Below, in pieces: positions 25,930-36,681 of a stretch of DNA of 64,000 bases. Source of the DNA: Apis mellifera (taxonomy: Eukaryota > Arthropoda > Insecta > Hymenoptera > Apidae). The stretch spans positions 840,501-904,500 of the forward strand of contig NC_037640.1 in NCBI RefSeq assembly GCF_003254395.2, given 5' to 3'. The notes under the pieces are model-generated. The model was not told the DNA's origin. It saw only the letters and a list, made by a program, of their open reading frames with translations, and did not search any database. Positions within the stretch are counted from its first letter, which is position 1, and every line of letters starts with the position of its first letter. The position numbers and the translations under genes were made by a program.

Positions 25930-28052
25930 TTAGTCCTTCGAGCCTGGATTTATGATGGATTCAAGCAAACACAAGAGTGTTGAATAAATCAGCTGCTAGC
26001 ATAGATTTCAGATTTCAGAAAGAGAACCATTTCGTCTTTCTGGGATAATACTCAGTAGACATTAAACTCCTGCAAATGGCCAGGTTTCATACGAAAAGTG
26101 ATTAGGCGATACCTGTCTTCAATCTTATCTTCCTCTGCTAAAGATTAGACCAATAGCGCACGTTTCCTGAGATTTCGATCAACGATTTCGATAACATTCA
26201 TTGAGCTATCTGTTAAAATGGCGTAATTCTCTAGTCCATCAGCGAAAAAATTAATAATCATTTCTAAGATCAACAAGAACGGATTAAACAATATCTATCA
26301 TTGAACTTATCTTTCTGGTAAATTGTTCATTAAATTTCTTCATTGTGTATGATGGCAACTTCGATAGTCGAGCTCCAGAGACTAATCAGTGAATATGGCC
26401 GTATCCAGCCAAATCAGTCTAATCCGATTTCTATATTGCGTATGGAAAATTCACTAAAGCTGATCCTCTTTAGAAGCGGTTAAATCATAATATTTCTCTA
26501 ATTGATAAATTCGCGATAATTCAAGATCGAATTGCTTATCGCGAATATCACGAATGAAAAGATGCATCGCGATTTCCGCAAAAATTTCGAGAATATATAT
26601 TTCGATATGATCAATAAGATTCATGATCATATAAAGGATGTATTCTACGTCTTGCCAACCTTTTGTAAATACATCTTTCGTAGTAGTAAAAACGTCATCA
26701 ATTCAAATGACCCTGATCTCTCTTCCGAATATTCGTAATGAGCCTAGAAGATAGATCTTTAATGATCAAATAAATAATCAGCGCTCAAATTCGCAGATTT
26801 ACAATGATATGTAGATTTATAATATGAAATAAAAATCCGCGAAGCTGTTTATGTTGCACGAGAATTCCAAGCTCATTATGAGAAAATACAGCGTTTCATG
26901 ACGGGAATATCATCGACATTAAAAATTGTGAATGGCGAATTCAATTCGTACGGTATTTTCAAAGTGTCGAATTCTAAGATGCAAGTAGTATTCGAGGATT
27001 TCATGAAACATAATAGAATATCATTGGTTGTACAGTGCATTCAATCAATTATCCAAAACCTTTTATCAATCTCTTTTTGTGTTCAAGCATCTAATGTCGT
27101 TTTATATACGCTGATATAATACTATGTAGCAGCATCTCATCATTTTCAATCTCTTCAGTGCAGAAAGAATTTCTTGTGAAAAAAGAATGCTGAATAGTTC
27201 GTAAAATTGTGCAAATTGATCACTATCACATACAACATCGTTTCAACTCCTCAATCTCAACAAATTCAACATTGTTGCCAGGAATCCACAAAATCATTGT
27301 ATGAAGATTATGTTTCCACCATATGCATCGAATGATGTAACCAGCGTATTTTCGAAATTCAAAACTATCATAAAACTCGATATTTATCATATCGTACCAA
27401 TGATCAAGGAATAAGCATCACTACCAAAACTTGGCTTTATTCTTGTTTCAACAAAATCTTTTAATGTTGAAAATGCAACTGATTTCAAACCTTTTCCTTA
27501 GTAAATGGGATCACTTCAGAGTGGATAAATTCAGGGCGAATACTTCGCGATCTTGAAGATTTAACGCGTAGATGACATAGAATATTAGATAGAAATATCG
27601 TTCAAATTCTTGATCATAGAAATATATGATATAATTACATAGAATCCAAAGATATGAATTACCTGATGATCAACTACTTGATACTAGAATCCAAAGTTGC
27701 GCATTTTTTTTTGTCACGCATATTCAACGAACGGTCCATCATGGAACACACAATAGGACAAAACATCATGGAAAACACTATCACGAATTTACGGTAGACT
27801 TGTTTGTATAACTTCAAAGTTTCAAGATAATCACGAGTTATATTTTTAAGTGTAAGAGTTTTACAATAGATAATTATTGATAAACAATTCATTTCGTTAT
27901 GTATTCCATACTTGAAATTATGGAAGGGCACAGTAAATTTGATAATCCAGTTCTTATTGCAAAGCGTCCATGAGTCTCGTTGTATTTGTAAGAAGCTGCT
28001 CACCGTTCTACAGTTCAAGATTTGTATGACCATCATTCATTCTATCCGTTTC
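25930..28052 (+). pseudogene. gag-like remnant of the BEL/Pao-like element, left part
   Basis: Short open pieces remain. 26349 onward reads MATSIVELQRLISEYGRIQP. 26490-26740, in two frames, reads SLIDKFAIIQDRIAYREYHE and then FRKNFENIYFDMINKIHDHI. The latter resembles the helical N-terminal Gag region of BEL/Pao elements (RxxFENxYYxxI). 26898-27119 is another open piece without a motif I know. 27121-28052 is not identifiable in either direction; the minus-strand frame at 27674-28036 carries no known motif. Family placement is an inference. Confidence 0.35.
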
Positions 28053-28054
28053 TA

Positions 28055-29248
28055 TTGGGTTGGCAACTAAGTAATTGCGGATTTTTTTTAGAAAATCAAA
28101 GATAATTTATTTTCATAAAACTTCTGGTTTTTATTAGCGAAAAACTGAATCAGGTACGATTTGATATCATCATCATTATTGAAATTTTTACCATTCAAGC
28201 AGTTTTGTAAAGATCGAAACAAAAAGTAATCAGATGGTGCAAGGTCAGGACTATATGGTGGATGTGGCAAAACATCCCAACCAAGCTCCAATAATTTTTG
28301 CCGAGTGACCAAAGATGTGTGTGGCTTTGCATTGTCATGATGGAATACAACACCTTTTCGATTTGTCAATTCGGGCCGCTTTTCTTCAATTGCATTGTTT
28401 AATTTCGTTAGTTGTTCAATGTAGACAACAGAATTGATCGTTCGGTTGGGTGGTAAGAGTTCAAAATAGACAATTTCTTTGTAATCCCATCAAACTGATA
28501 ACAAAACCTTCTTTTAATGAATACCAGCTTTTGATGTTGTTTGAACTGGTTCACGTGGCCTGCTCCACGATCTTTTCCGCTTGATATTGTTGTAAACAAC
28601 CCATTTTTCATCGCCAGTTATCAGTCGTTTAAAAAATGATCATTTTCATTATGTTTCTTTAGCAAATCGCAGCTGTTAATGCGTTGCGTTAAATGTTTTT
28701 CTTTCAGTGAGGAACCCATGTATCGAGTTTTTGAACATAGCCAAGTTGTTTTAAGTGGTTTTCAATGCATGTATGTGATACATGAAGCTTCTCTGCAATC
28801 TCACGAGTTGTACTGTACTGTACGATCCGAATCGATTATTGCTTTGATTAGGTCGTCATCAATTTCAACTGGACGACCAGAGTTTTTCGTCTTTGAGTGA
28901 AAAATCACCAGAACGAAATTTGTCAAACCAATTTTGACACTGCCGTTCTTTTAAGGCTTCGTCGCCATAAACAGCACATAACTTTTTGTGAGCTTGCGAT
29001 GCGTTTTTCCCTTTGCGAAAATAAAAAAGCAAAATATGACGATAATGTTCCTTTTGATTTTCCATTTTTCAACGAACGCCAAACGAAAACTACGCAACCG
29101 ATCAAAAAACTTTTTTTACTGATTGATAGCTGAATTACCAACATCAAATAACAAAATGTGTTTTATATTTGGACTACGCCAGCAAACCTAAAAATTCAAC
29201 TGAAGCCATCTATGAGTGAAATCCGCAATTACTTAGTTGCCAACCCAA
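28055..29248 (-). mobile_element. Mariner element, mellifera-type, complete ends (copy 1)
   Basis: Terminal inverted repeats of 30 bp are perfect and start TTGGGTTGGCAACTAAGTAA at 28055 and at the reverse complement of 29248. TA lies on both sides (28053-28054, 29249-29250), the standard mariner target duplication. At 1194 bp it is shorter than the usual near-1290 bp because of small deletions. The largest removes the last transposase codons near the left end. It is inserted inside the LTR retrotransposon internal region, so it arrived later. I associate this type with Ammar1/Famar1 from memory. Perfect repeats mean the ends could still be recognised if transposase were supplied. Confidence 0.95.
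28088..29065 (-). pseudogene. Mariner transposase pseudogene (copy 1)
   Basis: Starts MENQKEHYRHILLFYFRKGK (ATG at 29063-29065) with the N-terminal HTH of mariner transposases. A 2-bp deletion near 28882, relative to copy 2, breaks the RSGRP linker. A 4-bp net insertion near 28812 (repeated GTACA) breaks the second HTH and is shared with copy 2. Further lesions are a 4-bp deletion near 28710 and a net 1-bp deletion near 28640. A TGA at 28490-28492 replaces Trp of the WWD motif. The catalytic triad is still readable: Asp in TGDEKW (28610-28612), Asp in HHDNAKPH (28334-28336) and Asp in LAPSDYF (28229-28231), giving D34D. The last codons, normally ending in an ERWQK-type tail, are deleted. Confidence 0.95.
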
Positions 29249-29250
29249 TA

Positions 29251-29805
29251 TAAAGCATATTTTATTGTATCTTAAGCGCTTTTTAACAGAAGATTTCAAA
29301 TTATCCTTTGTTTTGACATCACTGATGTCAAGAAAAATCATTTGAATAAATTTTAATTATTCAGATGAGTTATAACGAGAAAAGATTTGGTAGCATGATT
29401 ACTTCAAACTACTTCAACAGCGGAACAAAAGATTATGCATCACTCCGAGAATTTAATATTGATGCGAAGATCATGGTTGATAAGAAAACTATTCAGTCTC
29501 TGCTATTATGGAAGCAAGATTGCATCAGCAAAGCTGTATGAAATCATGAAAAAATCAGTGTAACATAAGGAATAACAAAAACTGATGGTAATTGATTAGA
29601 CTATTACGAATTGATTTCACTTCAGAGCATGGATCCACTTTTTGCGGATCAAGGTAACTAAGGTAGAGGCCTGTCAGGTGATTTTTCTTTTCTCCTTTTT
29701 CTTTTTGCTTCTATTATCTCTCCTTCTTCTTTTAAATTACATACGAGATGCAAGAAGAGGAAGCAAGCAATCTATTAACTACAACGGACAATAATTTATA
29801 AACAT
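29251..29805 (+). pseudogene. Internal remnant of the BEL/Pao-like element, right part
   Basis: Continuation of the interrupted retrotransposon. One plus frame reads AKDYASLREFNIDAKIMVDK then KTIQSLLLWKQ, without a motif I can name. The stretch 29650-29690 is purine-rich (AAGGTAACTAAGGTAGAGG) and could be the old polypurine tract before the 3' LTR. A CT-rich run follows at 29678-29735. Confidence 0.3.
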
Positions 29806-30161
29806 AGTCTAATCAGCATTGATTATTAATTATTGGCATGCTCCACTGGAAACTGTGATCCTCCCAATTGAACTAGGAAAAGGTTTCTTCCATGTTAGAC
29901 ACAATTATCTATCGTCACTTCTAAATAGTTTCATAGTAATCATATCATAATCCGGATACAGCAATTAGTTTGTGAACATATCGTGCTCTGATTGTCAGAT
30001 ATAATTACGTTCCCGTGAGAGATCTGCTCTCTAATAGATAAGTGCTTCGCACGAGTAACTTATATACAATTCACAACTAAAAAGTATACTTACGATTAAT
30101 CGAAAGGCATTCATTAGCTTATATTCAAATTAGTACAATACTATCATTGCGGACACGAACA
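29806..30161 (+). repeat. 3' LTR of the BEL/Pao-like element (5' part missing)
   Basis: Aligns with 25553-25929. Shared blocks include CCAATTGAACTAGGAA, TTTGTGAACA[C/T]ATCGTG and CTAATAGATAAGTGCT. The element ends ACA at 30161. It is about half the length of the 5' LTR; the sequence AATTTATAAACATAG just before it may mark a deletion of about 290 bp. Confidence 0.75.
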
Positions 30162-32235
30162 TATAGGATTTGACATAATATACAATAGGATTTTCGTTAA
30201 AAGAAATTATTATGCTTATATCATTATTGAACAAAAAGAATTAACAAGTATATTTATACTATTATTTAATTTAAGTCAATAAAGTAAATTTTAAGTGATT
30301 TTTTATTTTTTTCTTATTCTTTCTTTCTCTTTTTAAAAATAATCGATCATTATACAACGAATTTATATTCTAGATAAAAAGATAGCAAGAAACACCAGCA
30401 TTTTTAGATATAGATTCACAGACTCATCTTGGAAAAATTTTATAACAAATTGAATTTTTCGCAAATTGTGATTGATATAATTAGAGATCTAAACCAAGCA
30501 ATTCATTCAATTCATTCTAAAATCAATTATTCTATATCTTTATAATGAAGTAATTTGTAAATGCAAATTTCTTATGCTCTAATTGCCTATTTTGATTTAT
30601 CTACTGCTTATCTAATTTTATTACTTAATATTTAATTACTTATGTTATTTTCTTCTTCTTTTATTGTCTTTTGACGATTGTTTATCTTAATATTTAACAA
30701 AGCGATTTGTAGAAGTCTGATTTTGCTAGAAGAATAATTTAAAAACAAAAATTATAAGTTCTATTTAAGCTCTATTATAAGTTCATTATTTATAAACGTT
30801 ATGTTATGTGAATTTATGATATAAATTATATAAATGTGAAGAATACGAAAGACACATATATCAGATATATTCCATATTGAAGAACTTTTTATTACGTATA
30901 TATTGTAAAACATATGAACAAAATTAAGATAAATTTAATCGTTATTAAAAATTGTAATTTAATATGATGATCAATTAATATAATGAAAGATTATTTATGA
31001 AGAAATTAAAATCAAAACTATGAAAATGAAAAATAAATAACAAACAACAAATAAACAAATAAAAGTTTGGTTCGCTAACGAGAATGAGAATTCAATTTAA
31101 TTGAGCAAATATAAGTAATAAAGAAAGATTTTTAATATTTATCAACTTATTAAATATTTATATAATACTAAATTTACTATTTTAGTTTATTAATAGTGTT
31201 AATCATAATATTAGTATTATAGATTGTAGATTATTAGTACACAATTATTTTTTTCAATATTTTTTATTATTTCTTATTTTCTTATAATTTTATATATATA
31301 TTAGTATAAGTTTTAGTGTTAATATAAATTAAATACAGCATGAATCGCAAGAGAATAAATATTGTTTATGAATATTATGAATATCATGAATATAATTCAA
31401 CTCGTAACAAATCAATATTTAATATAGTTATGAAATTACTATAAATCATTTATAAATGAATATTTGATTGTAATTTTATACGATGCACATTTTTAAGGAA
31501 ATCATATTATTAATCTATTATCGCATTTGTTAGGAATTCTAATAATTCTAATAACAGAAAGAAATAGAAAATTGAAATTCAAGATGCATCAATAATAAAT
31601 AAAAAGTTTAATAAATTATGTGATATTTCAAAGTTTTTTTAAAATGATATCATTAATTTCAAATGTAATTATTCATTACAAGATGTTAAAAATACTGTTG
31701 CAAATAAAACTAAATTATTTAAAGAAAAAGTCAGAAAAATATTAAAAAAATATACTATCAATAAAAGTAGATTTAGTGATATATATGAATCTCACATTTA
31801 TTAAAATTAATAGTCAGTACATGCATTACAAAAATTTGTTTAAATATAGTTGTAAATATAATGGAATAATTAAAAAAAAAATTCTCTTATTTCTGGAATT
31901 TGGAATATTTATAGAGAATTTATTCTATTAATTCATAATTATTAATAATGGATTGAATATAATTCAATTAACAGAATTGATAAAAAAACAAATAAACTTA
32001 GAATGTAATTCAATATAATTGAATAACAATAGCGACAGTGAGAATTTGATTTTATTATTAATGTATCAAATAAATAATGAAAAAGTCGAATTTTCATTAT
32101 TAAATAACGAATGAACAATAAAATGATAATGAGAATGTTAAAATTAGAAAATAAATAAAATCAATACGTATATAGTAATCTATATTGTACAATATATACA
32201 TAATAATCTAGTAATGATAGATATATTAAAAGATA
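30162..32235. other. AT-rich DNA, nothing firm
   Basis: No open frame above 60 codons. The segment 31680-31800 has a lysine-rich broken frame (FKEKVRKILKKYTINKSRFS) that may be the upstream part of the hAT remnant. Confidence 0.4.
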
Positions 32236-33085
32236 ATGATTGCTGCAATATTTGAAGTTCGAAAAATATATAAAAAATGTGTACTAATCGTTAAAAGTTT
32301 ATTAAAAACAATGAAAATAAAATCAATAATAAATTATGTAACATTCAACAATAGATTTGTAGATCTTTTAAAACTTCATGATTGTTGCAATAAAATCAAT
32401 CAATATTTTATTTTTTTAAATCTTTCAAATATGGAAATTGATATTATACATCTTAATTTTAATTTTAATTTTATTTCACACCAAAAAAATTATAAGAATA
32501 GTTTGGAGATATAACATACTAGAAATAATTAAAATAAAAATTAACAGAAAAACTTGTGGAAGTAATAATTCTTGAAAAAAATTTTATTTAATTGTTTTTT
32601 GGCAGGTTTCCTTTAAATACAATTTATTACAATTTTAAATCAATAGAAAATTGTATTTATAAACTATTATTATGATGTATTTTTGAAACTTTTTAGTAGA
32701 CTTATTTCTGAATGTATAATTCAATATAGTTTTAAATCAAAAAATTATGCAAGCAATATATTACTTAATTGAAATGAAAGAAAATGATATTGAAAAAAAT
32801 ACTTAAAGAATTAGATAATAAAAAAGCAATGAAAAGAATATACGTTAAATATTATGCATATATTACAAAAATTTATAGAATATTTTAGATTATAAACAAA
32901 ATATATTAGAATTTTGAGAAAAAAAACAATAACTGTATTCTTTAATTCAAATTGTCTTAGCAGTACCATCAATACAAGTGTTGAAAAATTATTTTCATTG
33001 AAATATATAACATTTTTAATTTAATTTCAATGATTCTATTTTTAATAATATTTTAATACTTAGATATAACGATTTGTAAATTTAT
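32236..33085 (+). pseudogene. hAT transposase remnant (copy 2)
   Basis: The open part at 32236-32514 has KKCVLIVKSLLKTMKIKSII, resembling the VxxIVxxFKxS helix before the hAT catalytic region. After frame breaks, IEKILKELDNKK fits near 32790 and at 32945-33005 NTSVEKLFSLK matches the C-terminal dimerisation motif VSVERLFSxLK. The spacing of about 220 codons is reasonable for a shortened hAT. The fragment at 8.85-9.4 kb shares the last two blocks. No terminal repeats were found. The first part is less certain than the last. Confidence 0.5.
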
Positions 33086-34459
33086 ATTTTTTTTACTATA
33101 TTTTATACTTAATATATTTTATTACATACATATATTTTATTTCTAATTATTAATAAAATGAAAAAACATTTCTAATTCTTATTTCAATTTAATTTATGGA
33201 CAAAATGTTTTTTATTAATATTAATAAAAATTAATTTCGTAAAGTTTTATTAATATTTATGCCAATACAAATTATTACAATTTATTTTTTTATTACAATT
33301 TGTTTTTTATTAATAATTATTATTATATTTAATAAATATATTTCATATTATATTAAAATATAAAATTATGTGAAATATAAAATTTACTAATTTCTTAATA
33401 AATTATTAATAAATTAAATTTTACTGAATTTATTAAAATTTTTATCAATATTAATTATCAATATGCGAGATATCTTATTATATATTGCATCGCGGAATAT
33501 CTCACTTAGATCATGAATCGATTAATCTACTATTTCATAATACCGATTTTATTTTTGATTGATTAATATATCAATTTTGATTTTGTTGGAATACTAATAT
33601 CAAAATTATATTAGTTCCAAGTTATGCGATGTACTATATATAAAAATTATATTATTATTAAATCTCTTTTTTATCAAAATTTATGATTAGAAAATCAGTC
33701 AAAAGTGATATTTTTTAATTTTAAAATTATTATTATTATTATTACTATTATTTATAATATTATTAATTAATAATATTAAAAATTAATAAAAAAAATTAGA
33801 AATTAAAAATTGATAAAATATAAAATATTAAGTATAATGTTATAGATATAAAACTATTGTGTATTATACAAAATCAAACGAAGTATTCAAACGTAATCGT
33901 AGAACATTAATGAAATATTTAAAAAATTTTACTATGATTAAATTGATTGGGATAAATGATTGACATACACAAATATTTACTTATGATATGATATTATATC
34001 TATTTATTATTATTATAATTCTTAAACTATATCAATATCATAACTATAACAATATCAATAATATGTACGATAACTATATAATATATACGATAACTATATA
34101 ATAATATATACGATAACAAATGCGAAAATTTTCGATCAATAAATACTATAATGCTAAGAATATAATTAAATAATAATATAATAAAAAAACCACGAACAAA
34201 ATAGATATAAAATAGATAACAAAATATTTTTATAAAATAAATTCTAAGATATAAGAAAATCAAAAAAATTATCATTCAGATCATATACAATAACAAAATA
34301 CGACAAAGAAAAATTATACAATATAAAGAAAATGACATATTTTACACCAATGCATAAATAATGTTTTCAAATTATTTAAAACATTTTGAAGAATGAAAAA
34401 CATTTTAATAGAAGTTAAAATATCTTAATATTAATTATTAAAAATATTTATTAATAAAT
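33086..34459. other. AT-rich DNA, nothing recognised
   Basis: Only low-complexity sequence. The minus-strand frame 34027-34275 is Ile/Tyr/Phe-rich and overlaps a minisatellite, so I do not call it a gene. Confidence 0.5.
34066..34117. repeat. Three-unit minisatellite
   Basis: The unit TACGATAACTATATAAT plus 4-6 A/T bases occurs three times, the last truncated after TACGATAAC. Confidence 0.85.
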
Positions 34460-34912
34460 ATTTATTAATAATAAAAATAATTAAAAAATAAAAAATTAAA
34501 ATTATCAAAAATCTTCGCATCACTGTCATCTACGTTTTCCTCTAAAAAAAAAAAAGAAAAAAAAGACATATATAATTAACTATTAAAGAATAATTATAAT
34601 GATTATATCAAAATACTGACCGAAAAAAATCATGCAAATCTTTTTCTCAATTGTGCCAATCTTCTAAAAAATTTATATATATTTATTTTTTTGATGTTCT
34701 CTTTTTTTTTTATAAATATTATAATTAATAAAGAAAGTTTTCATCTCACAGATTGCATTTCTTAACATTGAATACAAAAGAGAAAAAAAAAAATTCTTAA
34801 TAATAATATATAATAATAATATATAATTCTTATAATAATAATTCTTAATAATAATAATAATTACTTACCTATTTGGCGAATAAATCTTTGTTACATACAT
34901 TTAAAATATCTA
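34460..34912 (-). other. Cluster of candidate small exons (unrecognised)
   Basis: On the minus strand three splice-bounded segments follow each other. One ends near 34869 at AAATAG followed by donor GTAAGT. Next is 43 bases starting near 34665 after TTTTTTAG (AAGATTGGCACAATTGAGAA) and ending before GTCAGT near 34622. The last starts near 34538 after a long T-rich acceptor tract (AGGAAAACGTAGATGACAGT). Joining the second and third keeps one frame open across the junction (KIGTIEKKICMIFF, then EENVDDSDAKIF). The first does not join in that frame. Alternatively these are chance signals. No family is recognised. Confidence 0.25.
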
Positions 34913-35923
34913 TATATTAGAATGTTCTTGAAACTATTGTGTTACAATAATAAAAATTATATAATCACTTTATGCCTCAAAAAACTTTGATAAGAAAATA
35001 TATAAAAATATATAAAAATGATCGATCTTAATTTTGATAAATCTAATTTTTATAAAAGTGAGTTTAATTTTTCCATCCAATATCATATTATTTGTTTGTT
35101 CTTCGTGCATCAATCTGCTAAACATAAAATATACATGTTTATATAATTATGTAATTATGATTATTATGAATTATAAAGAAAGTAATTTTTCTAATAAAAT
35201 TTAAATTTATTTAGCGATAATGTCATTCAGAGAAATTCTACTATAATTCTACTAAAACATTATAAGAAAGATTCTAATAATTAAGATGATTTTCTTAAGA
35301 AAACAGTGAGAAACTAATATGCAAGTCATCAATTACTTAAATCATAAAAAATATCCGTGTCGATATATGTGAACAAAGCTCTTCTGTACTTAATAGATAA
35401 GATCATAATAAAAATTGCTAATTTCAAAATATTGCAAACGAAGCATTCATCGTTCTGTGTTTTAAAAAAGTAAGCAGTTTTTTACATCTTATGAGATCTG
35501 AATAAAATCTATAAATCGAATATCTGGTGAATGGGAATATCATGTGCGTGAAACAATATAAGTTAGGAAAGAGATTTTCTTTATTAAATCAATTGAGATG
35601 GGTCTTTTATGATAAAATGAAGGGTGATAGAGAGTCTAAAAATCCATTATGCTAGTCACAAATTAATTTACATTTTCAGAAATAAATTTTGAGAAGTAGA
35701 AAATTTATTAATTCTTAATGAATTAGCTAATCGCATTTATGAGTTTTTTTATAAATATTTTTACAAATATTTAAATAGAATGATTGTTTATTTTTACCAT
35801 TTCATTGACTATCTTAGATTACTATAGGAAAAAATCAGTTTCGTAGTTTGAAACGAAAATTTGTGAAATCATTCGCATTGTGTAAAGAATACATGGTCTT
35901 TGTTAAATCAAATGACTGATAAC
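34913..35923. other. Unassigned segment, partly coding-like
   Basis: From about 35340 to 35920 the composition is less A/T-extreme than the surroundings. A plus frame reads MCVKQYKLGKRFSLLNQLRW then VFYDKMKGD (about 35540-35630), and a later one reads SLKRKFVKSFALCKEYMVFV (about 35845-35905). I do not recognise either. It could be a decayed host gene or element. The right end is the breakpoint with the truncated mariner. Confidence 0.35.
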
Positions 35924-36502
35924 ACTGATAACAAAACCTTCTTTTGATGAATACCAGCTTTTGATGTTGTTTGAGCTGGTTCACATGGCCTGCTCCACGA
36001 TCTTTTCCGCTTGATATTGTTGTAAACAATCCATTTTTCATCGCCAGTTATCAGTCGTTTTAAAAATGGATCATTTTCATTACATTTCTTTAGCAAATCG
36101 CAGCTATTAATGCGTTGCGTTAAATGCTTTTCTTTCAGTTCGTGAGGAATCTATGTATCGAGTTTTTGAACATAGCCAAATTGTTTTAAGTGGTTTTCAA
36201 TGCATGTATGTGATACATGAAGCTTCTCTGCAATCTCACGAGTTGTACTGTACTGTATAATCCGAATCGATTATTGCTTTGATTAGGTCGTCATCAACTT
36301 CAACTGGACGACCAGAGCGTTTTTCGTCTTTGAGTGAAAAATCACCAGAACGAAATTTGTCAAACCAATTTTGACACTGCCGTTCTTTTAAGGCTTCGTC
36401 GCCATAAACAGCACATAACTTTTTGTGAGCTTGCGATGCGTTTTTCCCTTTGCGAAAATAAAAAAGCAAAATATGACGATAATGTTCCTTTTAATTTTCC
36501 AT
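35924..36502 (-). pseudogene. Mariner transposase pseudogene, N-terminal part (copy 2)
   Basis: The ATG is at 36500-36502. Codon 4 is TAA (36491-36493) where copy 1 has CAA, so translation stops at once. After it LFYFRKGKNASQAHKKLCAV through RSGRPVEVDDDLIKAIIDSD is open, then the same 4-bp GTACA duplication as in copy 1 (near 36245) breaks the frame. The first catalytic block LITGDEKW is intact in another frame (open 36096-35908). The protein ends at the truncation, just before WWD. Confidence 0.95.
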
Positions 36503-36679
36503 TTTTCAACGAACGCCAAATGAAAACTACGCAACCGATCAAAAAACTTTTTTTACTGATTGACAGCTGAATTGCCAACTATCAAATAACAAAATGTATT
36601 TTATATTTGGACTACGCCAGCAAAATTCAACTGAAGCCATCTATGAGTGAAATCCGCAATTACTTAGTTGCCAGCCCAA
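35924..36679 (-). mobile_element. Truncated mellifera-type mariner (copy 2)
   Basis: Nearly identical to the right 60 percent of the mariner at 28055-29248. The 5' terminal repeat ends at 36679 (one mismatch from copy 1) and is followed by TA. The 3' end of the element, including the last two catalytic Asp residues and the other terminal repeat, is missing. The match starts at 35924, where the 9-bp unit ACTGATAAC is present twice in tandem (about 35915-35932), suggesting a repair-type breakpoint. Confidence 0.95.
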
Positions 36680-36681
36680 TA

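Larger units (their letters stand above)
25221..30161 (+). mobile_element. Decayed LTR retrotransposon, probably BEL/Pao type
   Basis: Two direct repeats, 25553-25929 and 29806-30161, align along their whole length and end in GAACA. The sequence between has higher GC than the rest of the window. Right after the first repeat comes TTAGTCCTTCGAGCCTGG, which I associate from memory with the first internal bases of insect BEL/Pao elements. The flanks give TATA on both sides, a possible 4-bp target duplication that is weak in such A/T-rich DNA. The internal region keeps only gag-like scraps. No protease, RT or integrase motif is readable, and 3.9 kb between LTRs (2.7 kb without the nested mariner) is far below a normal 5-6 kb, so large deletions occurred. 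Confidence 0.6.

Noticed and set aside
27674..28036. 120-codon minus-strand frame
   Set aside because: Longest frame listed, but it has no known motif and lies antisense within the retrotransposon internal region; kept only as part of that relic.
28679..29133. Plus-strand open frames over the first mariner (28679-28900, 28897-29133)
   Set aside because: They are antisense to the mariner transposase and have no independent motif; the same antisense frame appears in copy 2 at 36334-36570.
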